Shown in pieces: positions 1 to 8,461 of a stretch of 64,000 bases of DNA; position 1 is the first letter of the stretch, and each line of letters starts with the position of its first letter. The notes beneath the pieces are model-generated. The model was given only the letters and a program-made list of their open reading frames with translations, ran no database searches and was not told the origin of the DNA. The DNA comes from Methylorubrum rhodesianum. GTDB lineage: Bacteria; Pseudomonadota; Alphaproteobacteria; Rhizobiales; Beijerinckiaceae. A program made the position numbers and the translations under genes. The stretch spans positions 70,881 through 134,880 of the forward strand of contig NZ_JACHOS010000012.1 in NCBI RefSeq assembly GCF_014199985.1. Direction: 5' to 3'.

Positions 1-252
1 GGGGGGGGTCCTTGGCGACTTTGTTTTGGGTCCTGGTGCAGGGGCGCTATCCGGGGCGCCGTTTTTGGGTTCCCGTTTATTTTCTGCCCCTTCCCCCCCC
101 CCCCCCCCCCCCCCCGGCTCCGGTGGCGGACGGCTGGGAAATGAGACGGCCGTGTGAACCCGCCCGCATCCACTACGCGGACTCGCGTCCCACCGGTCGG
201 CTAGGGTTCGTGGACCGTGCGGACGGGTAGCTTCGAACCCGACGGTGGACGC
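1..252. other. Left edge, no gene, long poly-C tract
   Basis: I see no convincing gene here. The stretch begins with eight G and contains an uninterrupted run of 23 C at 93-115, flanked by GT-rich sequence unlike the rest of the window. An open frame runs through the C run as a polyproline stretch, but it has no ribosome binding site or recognisable domain. The composition suggests a low-quality contig end or a genuine homopolymer tract; the sequence alone cannot separate these. Confidence 0.5.
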
Positions 253-1614
253 ATGGACACGGTAAGCTCGCAAGACATCGTCGACACCGTCCGGACCAGC
301 CTGCTGGTTCTCGACATGGACCTTAGGGTCAAGTCGGCGAACCGCGCCTTCTACAACACCTTCAAGGTCGAGCCCGAGGCGACGGTCGGACGGCCGCTGT
401 TCGAGCTCGGCAACGGCCAGTGGGGGATCCCCGAACTGCGCACGCTGCTCGGCGAGATCGTGCCGCGCGACGGGACCGTCGAGGGCTACGAGGTCGGGCA
501 CGACTTTCCCGGCATCGGCGTGAAGTGCATGCGCCTCAACGCCCGCAAGGTGTTCAGGGAGGACGGCCACGTTCCATACCTGCTCCTCGCCATCGACGAC
601 GTCACGGGCGAGCACGAGGCCCGGGCCGAGGCCGAGCGACAGCGACTTCTCGCCCAGGGCATCGTCGACACGGTTCGAGACCCGCTGGTGGTCCTCGAAG
701 CCGACATGACAGTGGTCAGTGCCAGCCGCTCCTTCCTGCGCATGTTCGGCCTCGACGTTGGGACTGTGGTCGGCACGTCGCTCTACGACCTGTCGCAAGG
801 CCAGTGGCGGGTCGGGCGGCTCCAGGATCTGCTCGGGCGGATCGTGCCCGACGACATGGCCATCGACGGCTTCGAGGTCGAGGACGAGTTCCCGGGACTC
901 GGTCGGCGCATCTTCAAGCTCAACGCCCGCAAGGTCCACCGTCCCGGCAACCATATCACTCGGCTGCTCCTGGTCTTCGAGGACGTGACCGAGGCGCGAA
1001 TGCTGGAGAGGCACCGCGACCTTCTCGCCGCCGAGCTCGCCCATCGCATCAAGAACAGCCTGCAGATCATCACCTCGTTCGTCTCGTACGAAATCCGCCG
1101 GGCGGCCGAACCCTGCGTCGAGGGCTACCGCGCGATGCAGGGCCGCATCGGCGCCGTGGCCGAGCTCTACGACGTGATCTCCCGCTCCTCGACGCTCGGC
1201 CCGGTGGCGATGGGGCCATATCTGGAGGGCATCGCCGGAAGCCTGCGTTCCAGCCTGCTCGGCGCCGAGGCCCGCATCGCCGTCGACGTCGAGGCGGAGC
1301 CGCTGTCCATCGTCGCCGACCAGGCGGTCACGGTCGGGTTGATCGTCAACGAACTCGCCACCAACGCGGTGAAGTACGCGTTTCCGTCCGGAGGGGGCCG
1401 CATCCTCCTCGGGTTCAGGCGCCGGGACGGTGAGGCGGTGCTCACGGTCGCCGACGACGGCATCGGGCTGGACGCGACCAGCGGCCCGGGTTCCGGCCTT
1501 GGATCCCGGTTCGTCGAGGCGTTCGTCCGCCAGCTCAACGGAACGCTCGCGATGGCAAGCGGCGCGGGCGGGACGACCGTGACGGTAAGGCTGCCGGCCT
1601 CCGTCCTGGCGTAG
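253..1614 (+). CDS. Twin-PAS sensor histidine kinase (HisKA_2 family)
   Basis: Soluble sensor kinase of 453 residues from the ATG at 253; a GTG at 217 would add 12 residues. Two PAS domains (about 10-118 and 135-245) are close copies of each other: both carry a GQW segment, an FPG(I/L)G motif and LNARKV, so the sensor arose by internal duplication. The phosphoacceptor motif ELAHRIKNSLQ puts the histidine near residue 264 and is typical of HisKA_2 kinases. The N-box (NELATNAVKYAF) and G-box (DDGIGLD, GLGSRFVEAF) of the ATPase domain follow. There is no membrane segment and no receiver domain. A GGTGG lies about 5 bases before the start. The next gene is also a sensor kinase, so the two may report to a common partner outside the window. 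The ligand is unknown. Confidence 0.9.
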   Translation: MDTVSSQDIVDTVRTSLLVLDMDLRVKSANRAFYNTFKVEPEATVGRPLFELGNGQWGIPELRTLLGEIVPRDGTVEGYEVGHDFPGIGVKCMRLNARKVFREDGHVPYLLLAIDDVTGEHEARAEAERQRLLAQGIVDTVRDPLVVLEADMTVVSASRSFLRMFGLDVGTVVGTSLYDLSQGQWRVGRLQDLLGRIVPDDMAIDGFEVEDEFPGLGRRIFKLNARKVHRPGNHITRLLLVFEDVTEARMLERHRDLLAAELAHRIKNSLQIITSFVSYEIRRAAEPCVEGYRAMQGRIGAVAELYDVISRSSTLGPVAMGPYLEGIAGSLRSSLLGAEARIAVDVEAEPLSIVADQAVTVGLIVNELATNAVKYAFPSGGGRILLGFRRRDGEAVLTVADDGIGLDATSGPGSGLGSRFVEAFVRQLNGTLAMASGAGGTTVTVRLPASVLA

Positions 1615-1743
1615 TCCGGTCGGGCGCCTCGCCTTCGGGGTCGCTCGGTTGTGAAAATTTCACCGGGCGACTTGGCGGGTCCGGCGACCGCCGCGCCCGA
1701 CCCCGCTGCGAATTGTGGCAACGGCTGCTAGAACCGAAGCCTG

Positions 1744-4410
1744 ATGGACGACACGGTCAAGCCACCCCCATACCGCGCGACGCCTGAGCGGCTCCGACGC
1801 GACCAAGCCAGGATCGAGGCCGAACTCGCCGGAATTGATGGCGGGACCGACCCGTTCCCCGCTGCCGTGCGGGCAACGCGCATGCCGATGGTCATCACCA
1901 ATCCGCGCCGGCCGGACAATCCCATCGTCTTCGTCAACGATGCCTTCTGCCGCCTGACCGGTTATGCGCGGGAGGAGATCCTCGGGCGCAATTGCCGCTT
2001 CCTGCAGGGCCCTGAGACCGACCCGGAGACAGTCCGCCTGATCCGCGAGGCCATCGTCGCGCCCCGGTCCATCGAGATCGACATCCGCAACCACAAGAAG
2101 GACGGAACACCGTTCTGGAACCGGCTGCTGCTGGCGCCGGTCAACGACGCGGGCGGCGATCTCGCATACTTCTTCGCCAGCCAGTTGGACGTGACGGTCG
2201 AGCGTGAGCGCCTCGTCGTGCTGGAGGACGAGAACGCGGCGTTGACGGCCGAGCGGCGGGCCAACCTGGAGCGGCTGGCCTTCAGCGAGGAATCCCTGCG
2301 GCTCGCGACCGAGGCCGCCGAGGTGGGGACCTGGGACCTCGACCTGACCACCGACGTGCTGACCTGGTCGGATCGTACCAAGGCGATGTTCGGCATCTCG
2401 CCGGGCGTGCCCTGCAGCATGGCCGACTTCTATGCCGGGCTGCATCCGGACGACCTGGAGGTGACGAGCGCGGCCTTCGCCTCGGCGCTCGACCCGGCGC
2501 GGCGCGCGACCTACGACGTCGAGTACCGCACGGTCGGAAAGGAGGATGGCGTCGTCCGCTGGGTCGCGGCCAAGGGCAAGGGCCTGTTCGACGCGAGAGG
2601 AGCGTGCGTCCGGGCGCTCGGCACGGCCATCGACATCACGGCGCGGCGGCGAGCCGAGGAGGTCCGGCAAGCCAACGAGGCAAGGCTGCGCTTCCTCGAC
2701 GCACTCGGCACGGAGACCGCCGGGAACACAGATGCCGAGGGCATCCTGTCGGTGACGACGCGCATGGTGGCGGGCCATCTGCGTCTCTCGAACTGCGCCT
2801 ACGCCGACATGGACCCGGACGGGGAAGGCCTGACCATCCGCGGGGATTGGTCGGCGGAGGGCTCGCCGAGCATCGTCGGGCGCTACCGCCTCACCGATTT
2901 CGGCACGCTGGCCGCGACCTGCCTTCGTTCGGGCGAGTTGCTCGTCGTCGGCGACGTCCGGTCTGAACTGCCGGCTGCGGACGCTGCCTCCTTCCAGGCC
3001 GTTGGTGTCGCGGCGGTAGCCTGCATGCCCCTGGTCAAGGACGGGCGCCTGACGGCCATGATGGCCATCCACGACCGGGTGGCGCGGGCTTGGTCGGGCG
3101 ACGACCTTGCGGTTCTCCGCGAGGTGACGGAGCGCTGCTGGGCGCATATCGAGCGCGTGCGCGCCGACGCCGCCCTGCGCGAGGCGGCGGGGCAGCTCGC
3201 GGCCCTGAACGCGACGCTTGAGCAGCGGGTCGAGGAGCGCACCGCCCGCCTGGGCGAGGCGGAGGCGGCGCTCCGGCAGTCGCAGAAGCTGGAGGCGGTC
3301 GGCCAGCTGACCGGGGGCGTGGCCCACGACTTCAACAACCTCCTGACCATCATCCGGTCCTCTGTCGACTTCCTGCGGCGACCCGACCTGCCGGACGACA
3401 GGCGAAGGCGCTACATGGACGCGGTCTCGGACACGGTGGAGCGCGCCACCAAGCTGACCGGGCAACTCCTGGCCTTCGCCCGAAGGCAGGCGCTCAAGCC
3501 CGAGGTGTTCGAGGCCGGCGCCCGTCTGAAAAGCGTGGCCGACATGCTCGACACGGTGACCGGTTCGCGCATCCGCGTGCTGACCGAGTTGCCCGAGCGT
3601 CCCTGTCACGTCCTGGCCGACGTGAGCCAGTTCGAGACGGCCGTCATCAACATGGCGGTGAATGCCCGCGACGCTATGGACGGCGAGGGCACGCTGACGC
3701 TGCGGCTGTCCTGCTCGCAGGGGATGCCTTCGATCCGCGGTCACGGCGGCAGCCCGGCGCCGTTCGCGGCGGTCTCGCTGTCGGACACGGGCACGGGCAT
3801 CGCCCCGGAGCTCCTCGGACGCATCTTCGAGCCGTTCTACACCACGAAGGAAGTCGGCAAGGGAACGGGGTTGGGCCTGAGCCAGGTGTTCGGCTTCGCC
3901 AAGCAATCGGGCGGCGACGTGAACGTGGAGAGCGCTCCGGGGCGTGGGACCACGTTCACGCTGTACCTGCCCGAGATCGAGGCCGCCCCGGAGCCGGGCA
4001 GACATGAAACGGGAGACGAGGCCACCTCGTCCGGAGCCGGGCGGCGCGTGCTGGTCGTGGAGGACAACGTCGAGGTCGGGCGATTCGCCACGCAGATCCT
4101 CCAGGACTTGGGCTTCGCGACGGACTGGGCGGCGAACGCCGAGGAGGCCCTCGACCGGCTCGGCCCGGATGGCGCCGGCTTCCACGTCGTGTTCTCGGAC
4201 GTGGTCATGCCCGGCATGGGCGGCCTCGCCATGGCCAAGCTGTTGCGCGGGCGGCTCCCCGGCCTGCCGGTCGTCCTGGCGTCCGGCTACAGCGATGCGC
4301 TGGCCCAGGGAGGTGGTGACGGCTTCGAGCTGCTGCACAAGCCCTACGCCGCCGACCAACTCGGGCGCACCCTGAACCGGGTGATCCGGCAGCACGGCCG
4401 AGCCATTTGA
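1744..4410 (+). CDS. LOV-domain hybrid histidine kinase with receiver domain
   Basis: Multi-domain sensor kinase of 888 residues. Order: LOV/PAS (about 38-145), PAS_3 (about 180-300), GAF (about 315-465), coiled linker, HisKA with the phosphoacceptor His near 528 (VAHDFNNLL), HATPase_c with DTGTGIAPELL and GTGLGLSQVFGF, and a C-terminal receiver domain with the phosphorylatable Asp near 819 (FSDVVMPGMGG). The first PAS carries GRNCRFLQG, the signature of flavin-binding LOV domains; Cys84 would form the photoadduct with FMN. It is therefore very probably a blue-light-responsive kinase, with the GAF domain adding a second input. No transmembrane segment is seen, so it should be cytoplasmic. No output regulator is encoded next to it; the attached receiver suggests phosphorelay or self-inhibition. 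Confidence 0.93.
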   Translation: MDDTVKPPPYRATPERLRRDQARIEAELAGIDGGTDPFPAAVRATRMPMVITNPRRPDNPIVFVNDAFCRLTGYAREEILGRNCRFLQGPETDPETVRLIREAIVAPRSIEIDIRNHKKDGTPFWNRLLLAPVNDAGGDLAYFFASQLDVTVERERLVVLEDENAALTAERRANLERLAFSEESLRLATEAAEVGTWDLDLTTDVLTWSDRTKAMFGISPGVPCSMADFYAGLHPDDLEVTSAAFASALDPARRATYDVEYRTVGKEDGVVRWVAAKGKGLFDARGACVRALGTAIDITARRRAEEVRQANEARLRFLDALGTETAGNTDAEGILSVTTRMVAGHLRLSNCAYADMDPDGEGLTIRGDWSAEGSPSIVGRYRLTDFGTLAATCLRSGELLVVGDVRSELPAADAASFQAVGVAAVACMPLVKDGRLTAMMAIHDRVARAWSGDDLAVLREVTERCWAHIERVRADAALREAAGQLAALNATLEQRVEERTARLGEAEAALRQSQKLEAVGQLTGGVAHDFNNLLTIIRSSVDFLRRPDLPDDRRRRYMDAVSDTVERATKLTGQLLAFARRQALKPEVFEAGARLKSVADMLDTVTGSRIRVLTELPERPCHVLADVSQFETAVINMAVNARDAMDGEGTLTLRLSCSQGMPSIRGHGGSPAPFAAVSLSDTGTGIAPELLGRIFEPFYTTKEVGKGTGLGLSQVFGFAKQSGGDVNVESAPGRGTTFTLYLPEIEAAPEPGRHETGDEATSSGAGRRVLVVEDNVEVGRFATQILQDLGFATDWAANAEEALDRLGPDGAGFHVVFSDVVMPGMGGLAMAKLLRGRLPGLPVVLASGYSDALAQGGGDGFELLHKPYAADQLGRTLNRVIRQHGRAI

Positions 4411-4426
4411 GCGCCGTAAGGCGACG

Positions 4427-5200
4427 CTAACGCAAGGTCCGAACGGACAGCTTCGAATCCGCATGAGCCGTACGGTCGGGCTCACCGGCCGCCCCCGACG
4501 CTTCGACCTGGCCGCGCCGCTGGAGGCGCAGCGCCACGATCCAGCACAGCACCGCCCAGGCCGACCCGACGCACCAGCCCGCCAACACGTCGGTCGCGTA
4601 GTGGACGCCGATGTAGACGCGGCTCAGCCCCACGACGACGGTGAGGAAGACGGCGAGCCCCATGAAGTACGCCTTCAGCCGTGCGCCCGCTGCGACCCTC
4701 GTCATGATCGCCCCCAGCGTCAGGAAGGTCACCGCAGAGAGCATGGCGTGGCTGCTGGGAAAGCTGGCTGTGAACACTTGGATGCCGCCGGGAATGTCGG
4801 GACGAGGGCGGTTGAAGAGCAGCTTCAGGCCGAAGCTGATGACCGTGCCGCCCAGCATCGAGCCCACCACCAGGAGGGCAGTCCCACGCCTGCGGACCAG
4901 GAGCAGGTACCCCACGGTCGCAGCCAGCAGGAAGCACAGGACGACCATGCTCCCAAGGGAGGTCACGTCGCGCGCCATCTCATGCACCCAGGCCGGCCCG
5001 ATTGGGCCGGCGGCGCCGAGTGGACGGAAGAAGCGCGCGACCCGGGTGTCGAACGCCATGGTATCACCCTCCATCACCTCGCCGGCGAGGAGGCCGAACG
5101 CGAGGAGGAGTGCGGCGACGCAGAACAGCGTCGCCACGAGGCCGAGCTCCCGTTTCCCGAGGCGCGTCACGGCTGCTGCCCAGGCACCCAATTCGTTCAT
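4427..5200 (-). CDS. PAP2-family membrane phosphatase
   Basis: Integral membrane phosphatase of about 257 residues. The three PAP2 signature blocks are present in order: KLLFNRPRP, then FPSSHAM, then SRVYIGVHYATDVLAG, giving the catalytic histidines. Around six hydrophobic segments surround them. Such enzymes dephosphorylate lipid phosphates such as phosphatidic acid or undecaprenyl pyrophosphate at the membrane; the exact substrate cannot be read from sequence. The frame is open 85 codons further upstream, but that extension is Pro/Arg-rich and lacks family features. I place the start at the ATG ending at 5200, which has a purine-rich GGCGAGGCGG just before it. It converges tail to tail with the hybrid kinase. 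Confidence 0.9.
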   Translation of the reverse strand: MNELGAWAAAVTRLGKRELGLVATLFCVAALLLAFGLLAGEVMEGDTMAFDTRVARFFRPLGAAGPIGPAWVHEMARDVTSLGSMVVLCFLLAATVGYLLLVRRRGTALLVVGSMLGGTVISFGLKLLFNRPRPDIPGGIQVFTASFPSSHAMLSAVTFLTLGAIMTRVAAGARLKAYFMGLAVFLTVVVGLSRVYIGVHYATDVLAGWCVGSAWAVLCWIVALRLQRRGQVEASGAAGEPDRTAHADSKLSVRTLR

Positions 5201-5498
5201 CCGCCTCGCCTCCCGGCCGGACCTCGGTACGCCGCCCCAGGTCTGACGCGCGTCGCCCGTGGGGCGAGGCGGCCAGACCGGGGATGCAAGGATCGTCGAT
5301 GGACCGCGGCCCTGACCCACGGCGACTGCTTCTGGCCCGGCCTCGGGATGCGCGCGGCCGCCGTCCCCGGGCCGCCGGCATCCGTGCGAACTCCACGGAT
5401 CGGGGGCAGGTCGCGCGCACGGCCCCGTGGACGAAGTCGCCGCGGCGCCGGACAAGGGCGGGGCCCCGGCGCGTCGCCATGCGGTGTCGACCGCAGGT

Positions 5499-6275
5499 TC
5501 ATGACGCCGTCGCGTCCGCGCCCGGATGACGGCCGGCCCGCTGCGGTAGCAGGACGATGAGCGCCACGATGAAGGCCGCGATCACGGCGGAAGCGAGCGG
5601 CCGGCTCAGGTTCAGCCCGCCGTTGGCGACCGGCTTGTCGAGGAAATCGCCCACCGTGGCCCCGAGCGGGCGGGTCAGGATGAACGCCGCCCAGAAGAGC
5701 GTGACCCGTGAAACGGAGGTCCGGTAGTACAGGGCGATGACGACCGCGAGCGCCGCCGCGAAGACGAGGGCGCCACCCTCGTAGCCGAGGCCGCCGGTGT
5801 CCGCGAGCCAGTCGCCGAGCGCGGTGCCCAACGTCTGCGAGAAGGTGATCGCCCCCCAATAGAACGCCTCGACCCGCGGGGTCGAAACCGTGTCCACCGA
5901 CACGGTGCCCTCGGTCGCGTACCAAAGCCCGAGCACGGCCGCGAGGCAGGCGAGTAGCAGGGTCGACCCGCCGGTGTATCCGATGCCGAGCGAGCGGTCG
6001 GCGAAGTCCGCCATCGTCGTACCGAAGGTGGTCGAGGCGACGATCGTGGACCAGTACAGGACCGGGTGGAACCGCTTCGATATGATCTGGGCGACCACGA
6101 GCGCGACCAGCAGCACGGCGAACAGGGCGGTGCCGGCGAGGTAGCCCCAGTTGAGGGTCATGGTGACGGTGTCGCCGCCGGTCTCCCCGAGCGTCGTGGC
6201 CAGGATCTTGATGATCCAGAAGCCCAGCGTGACCTCGGGTACCTTGCTCAGGGCGCGTTCGTAACGGTCGTCCAT
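5499..6275 (-). CDS. COG4705-type multipass membrane protein, copy 1
   Basis: Membrane protein of about 258 residues with roughly eight hydrophobic segments, matching the family known only as COG4705 (conserved membrane-anchored protein, function unknown). Three related motifs repeat along the chain: LGETGGD near the N-terminus, LGTALGD in the middle and LGATVGD near the C-terminus. Each places acidic residues at a membrane border. The ATG at 6275 is chosen because AAGGAG lies 9 bases upstream; the longer open frame would run into the preceding paralog. It is the last of three paralogs on this strand, all behind a sensor kinase/response regulator pair and a small exported protein. The repeated acidic motifs would fit ion or small-solute transport, but that is inference. 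Confidence 0.85.
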   Translation of the reverse strand: MDDRYERALSKVPEVTLGFWIIKILATTLGETGGDTVTMTLNWGYLAGTALFAVLLVALVVAQIISKRFHPVLYWSTIVASTTFGTTMADFADRSLGIGYTGGSTLLLACLAAVLGLWYATEGTVSVDTVSTPRVEAFYWGAITFSQTLGTALGDWLADTGGLGYEGGALVFAAALAVVIALYYRTSVSRVTLFWAAFILTRPLGATVGDFLDKPVANGGLNLSRPLASAVIAAFIVALIVLLPQRAGRHPGADATAS

Positions 6276-7120
6276 CGGACCTGCTCCTTCTTCGAGAAAA
6301 ACCTCACGGCGCGTCGGCGCAGGCCGCCCGGCGACCGGCACGCTGCGGGATGAGGAGGACGAGCCCCGGCCATGACGAGCGCGAGCACGCCGGAGATCGT
6401 GATGTCGTCGATGCCCAGGCCGCCGGAAGCGACCGGCTTGTCGAGCGAGTTGGCGAGGGTGGCGCCGAGCGGCCGCGTCAGGACGAACGCCGTCCAGAAC
6501 AGCATGGGCCTGGAAACACGCGTTCGCAGATGGAGGGCCGTGACCACGGCCAGCGCGACGAGGATGAGGAGCGCGCTCCCGTTGTACCCGAGCCCGCTGC
6601 TGTCAGCCATCCAGTCGCCCAACGCGGTGCCGAGCGTCTGGGAGAACATGACCGTGGCCCAGTAGAAACCTTCGGCCCGCGGGGACCGCACCGTCTCCAC
6701 GGCGACCGTGCCGAGCGTGCGCTTCCACAGGATCAGGGTCGCGACGACCGATCCGAGCAGCACCAGGGACCCGCCCGCGTAGCCGATGCCGAGGGACCTG
6801 TCGCAGAAGTCGGCGAGGGTCGTGCCTGCGAGCGTCGTCGCGGTGACCACGGCCCAGTACAGGATCGGATGGAAGCGGTCCGCCCGGACCTGTGCGGCCA
6901 GCAGCACCGCCAGGGCGGCCCCGAAGATCGCCGTGCCGGCGAGATAGCCGAGGCCGAGCGTCAACGTGACGGCGTTCCCGCCGACCTCGCCCAGGGTCGT
7001 GGCCACGATCTTGATGGCCCAGAACCCGGCGGTGGCTTCAGGCACCTTGGCGGGTTCGACGTGTCCGGGTCGCTCGGTCGGTTGCATCGGGCTGCCGTGG
7101 GAAAGCGAGGGCTGGCTCAC
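6248..7120 (-). CDS. COG4705-type membrane protein, copy 2, apparent C-terminal frameshift
   Basis: Second COG4705 paralog, with LGEVGGN, LGTALGD and LGATLAN at the three repeat positions. The first two thirds align well with its neighbours. The last 39 residues of this frame do not: they turn Arg/Pro-rich. In the other frame, just past a run of four C at 6364-6367 (plus strand), the DNA encodes LVLLIPQRAGR, almost the C-terminus of copy 1, and stops at 6304. One extra base there would explain both facts. A 271-residue protein ending at 6304 would also leave room for the downstream ribosome binding site. GTG at 7120 overlaps the upstream stop codon as GTGA; an ATG at 7087 is the alternative start. 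The shift may be a sequencing error or a real mutation. Confidence 0.75.
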   Translation of the reverse strand: MSQPSLSHGSPMQPTERPGHVEPAKVPEATAGFWAIKIVATTLGEVGGNAVTLTLGLGYLAGTAIFGAALAVLLAAQVRADRFHPILYWAVVTATTLAGTTLADFCDRSLGIGYAGGSLVLLGSVVATLILWKRTLGTVAVETVRSPRAEGFYWATVMFSQTLGTALGDWMADSSGLGYNGSALLILVALAVVTALHLRTRVSRPMLFWTAFVLTRPLGATLANSLDKPVASGGLGIDDITISGVLALVMAGARPPHPAACRSPGGLRRRAVRFFSKKEQVRWTTVTNAP

Positions 7121-7524
7121 GCGGTGTGGGTCTGGTCGATGATGGCGAGCAGGTCGTCGACCGCGCGACGGCAGGCGGCCGGATCGGGGTTCGACGCCCG
7201 CAGCGCGTCGAGGGCGCGGTCGATGGCCTTGTCCACGACGTGCCAGTCGGCGGCGGCTCGCGGCTTCAGGCCGGCCTCGGACGCGTCCCAGGACAATTCC
7301 AGGTCCTTGATGCGCGTCTTGGCGGCGGCGAGGTCGCCCCGGTCGGTCATCGCCTTCACGTCGACGACGATGGTCCGGAACTTGGAGAGGTCGCCAAGCT
7401 TCGAGGCCGCCATCGCCTTGGGCGTCGCTCCGACGGCGGCGTCCTGCATCGCCAGCAGGCCCAGGGGGGCGGCCGTGGCACCGATGACCGTCGCGGCGAT
7501 GGCGGCGAGGAGGATGTTTCGCAT
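7117..7524 (-). CDS. Small exported helical protein of unknown function
   Basis: 135-residue protein starting at the ATG at 7524. The first 25-30 residues form a signal peptide (basic start, hydrophobic ILLAAIAATVIGATAAP core). The mature part is charged and probably all-helical, with a DLSKFRTIVVDVKAMTDRGDL segment followed by SWDASEAGLKPRAAADWHVVDKAIDRAL. I recognise no characterised domain. The stop codon overlaps the GTG of the next COG4705 gene by four bases, so the two are probably translationally coupled, and the protein likely works with the COG4705 membrane proteins at the periplasmic face. That link is inferred from gene order only. Confidence 0.75.
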   Translation of the reverse strand: MRNILLAAIAATVIGATAAPLGLLAMQDAAVGATPKAMAASKLGDLSKFRTIVVDVKAMTDRGDLAAAKTRIKDLELSWDASEAGLKPRAAADWHVVDKAIDRALDALRASNPDPAACRRAVDDLLAIIDQTHTA

Positions 7525-7592
7525 GGTCGTTCGCTCCGTGTCGTGCGGCGTTGGAAGGACTGGAGGATGGGGATGCGGGAGGCGGCGGACGG

Positions 7593-8369
7593 TCAGGCCC
7601 GCCGCTGTCCGGCCGGCTCGCCAGGGCGTCCGGAGACGAGGCTCAGGGACGTCACCAGGGCGACGATGACGGAGAAGAAGGCGAGGCTGGTGGAGGCCGT
7701 GCCGAAGCCGAGGCCGCCGTATTCCCGTGCCTGCGACAGCAGATCGCCCAGCGATGCGCCGAGGGGGCGCGTGACGATGTAGGCGAGCCAGAAGGTCGTC
7801 ACCGGGTTCGCGCCGAGGCGCCAGGCGAGGGCGAGGGCGGCCAGGATCGTGCCGAAGATGACGACGCCGAGATTGAAGCCGAGCCCCAGCGCCTCGGTAG
7901 CCAGGTCGCCCGCGGCCGTGCCGAGCGCGAAGGTCAGGAGGATGGCGAGCCAGTAGAACGCCTCGCGGCGCCGGGTCACGATGGCGTGGATCGAGAGCGT
8001 CCGCTCGGTCGCGTACCAGAGGGCGAACACGGCGGCGAGGGCGGCCGCGAACACGCCGGTGCTGACGAAGAGGCTCACGCCGAGCTTGTCGGTCAGGATG
8101 TCGGTGACCTGCGTGCCGACCACGCTGACGAGGACGACGGTCGACCAATAGGTCCAGGGCACGTAGCGCCGCTCGCGCACCTGCAGGGCGAGGACGGCCG
8201 CGAGGAGGCCGGCCGTGAGGGTGGCGGTGACGGCGGCACCCAGGCCGACGTTCACCGCGAGGTAGTCCGCGCCGGTCTCGCCGACGGTCGTGGACAGGAT
8301 CTTGATGACCCAGAAGGCCGCGGTGACCTCCGGTACCTTGTTCAAGACCTGGCGCTGGATCTCGCTCAT
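7593..8369 (-). CDS. COG4705-type multipass membrane protein, copy 3
   Basis: First COG4705 paralog in transcription order, about 258 residues. It carries the three repeat motifs VGETGAD, LGTAAGD and LGASLGD spaced through a chain of about eight hydrophobic helices. The ATG at 8369 is preceded by GGGAG; an earlier in-frame ATG would add ten residues without a binding site. It lies about 90 bases beyond the stop codon of the sensor kinase encoded by the next operon on the same strand, so the whole stretch from response regulator to copy 1 could be one transcription unit. The function is unknown. Three tandem paralogs suggest subunits of one complex or different substrate preferences. Confidence 0.85.
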   Translation of the reverse strand: MSEIQRQVLNKVPEVTAAFWVIKILSTTVGETGADYLAVNVGLGAAVTATLTAGLLAAVLALQVRERRYVPWTYWSTVVLVSVVGTQVTDILTDKLGVSLFVSTGVFAAALAAVFALWYATERTLSIHAIVTRRREAFYWLAILLTFALGTAAGDLATEALGLGFNLGVVIFGTILAALALAWRLGANPVTTFWLAYIVTRPLGASLGDLLSQAREYGGLGFGTASTSLAFFSVIVALVTSLSLVSGRPGEPAGQRRA

Positions 8370-8461
8370 CCCCGTCTCCCGTCCGTCATGGTCGGGCACG
8401 GTGATAGCGAGCCAGAATGAGGGCAGAATGAGCTTCGTCCGGAGGAGCCGCAGGCTCGGCC

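Noticed and set aside
1660..4485. 941-residue open frame on the minus strand across the hybrid kinase
   Set aside because: It is the antisense shadow of a clear multi-domain kinase; it has no domain, start signal or sensible composition.
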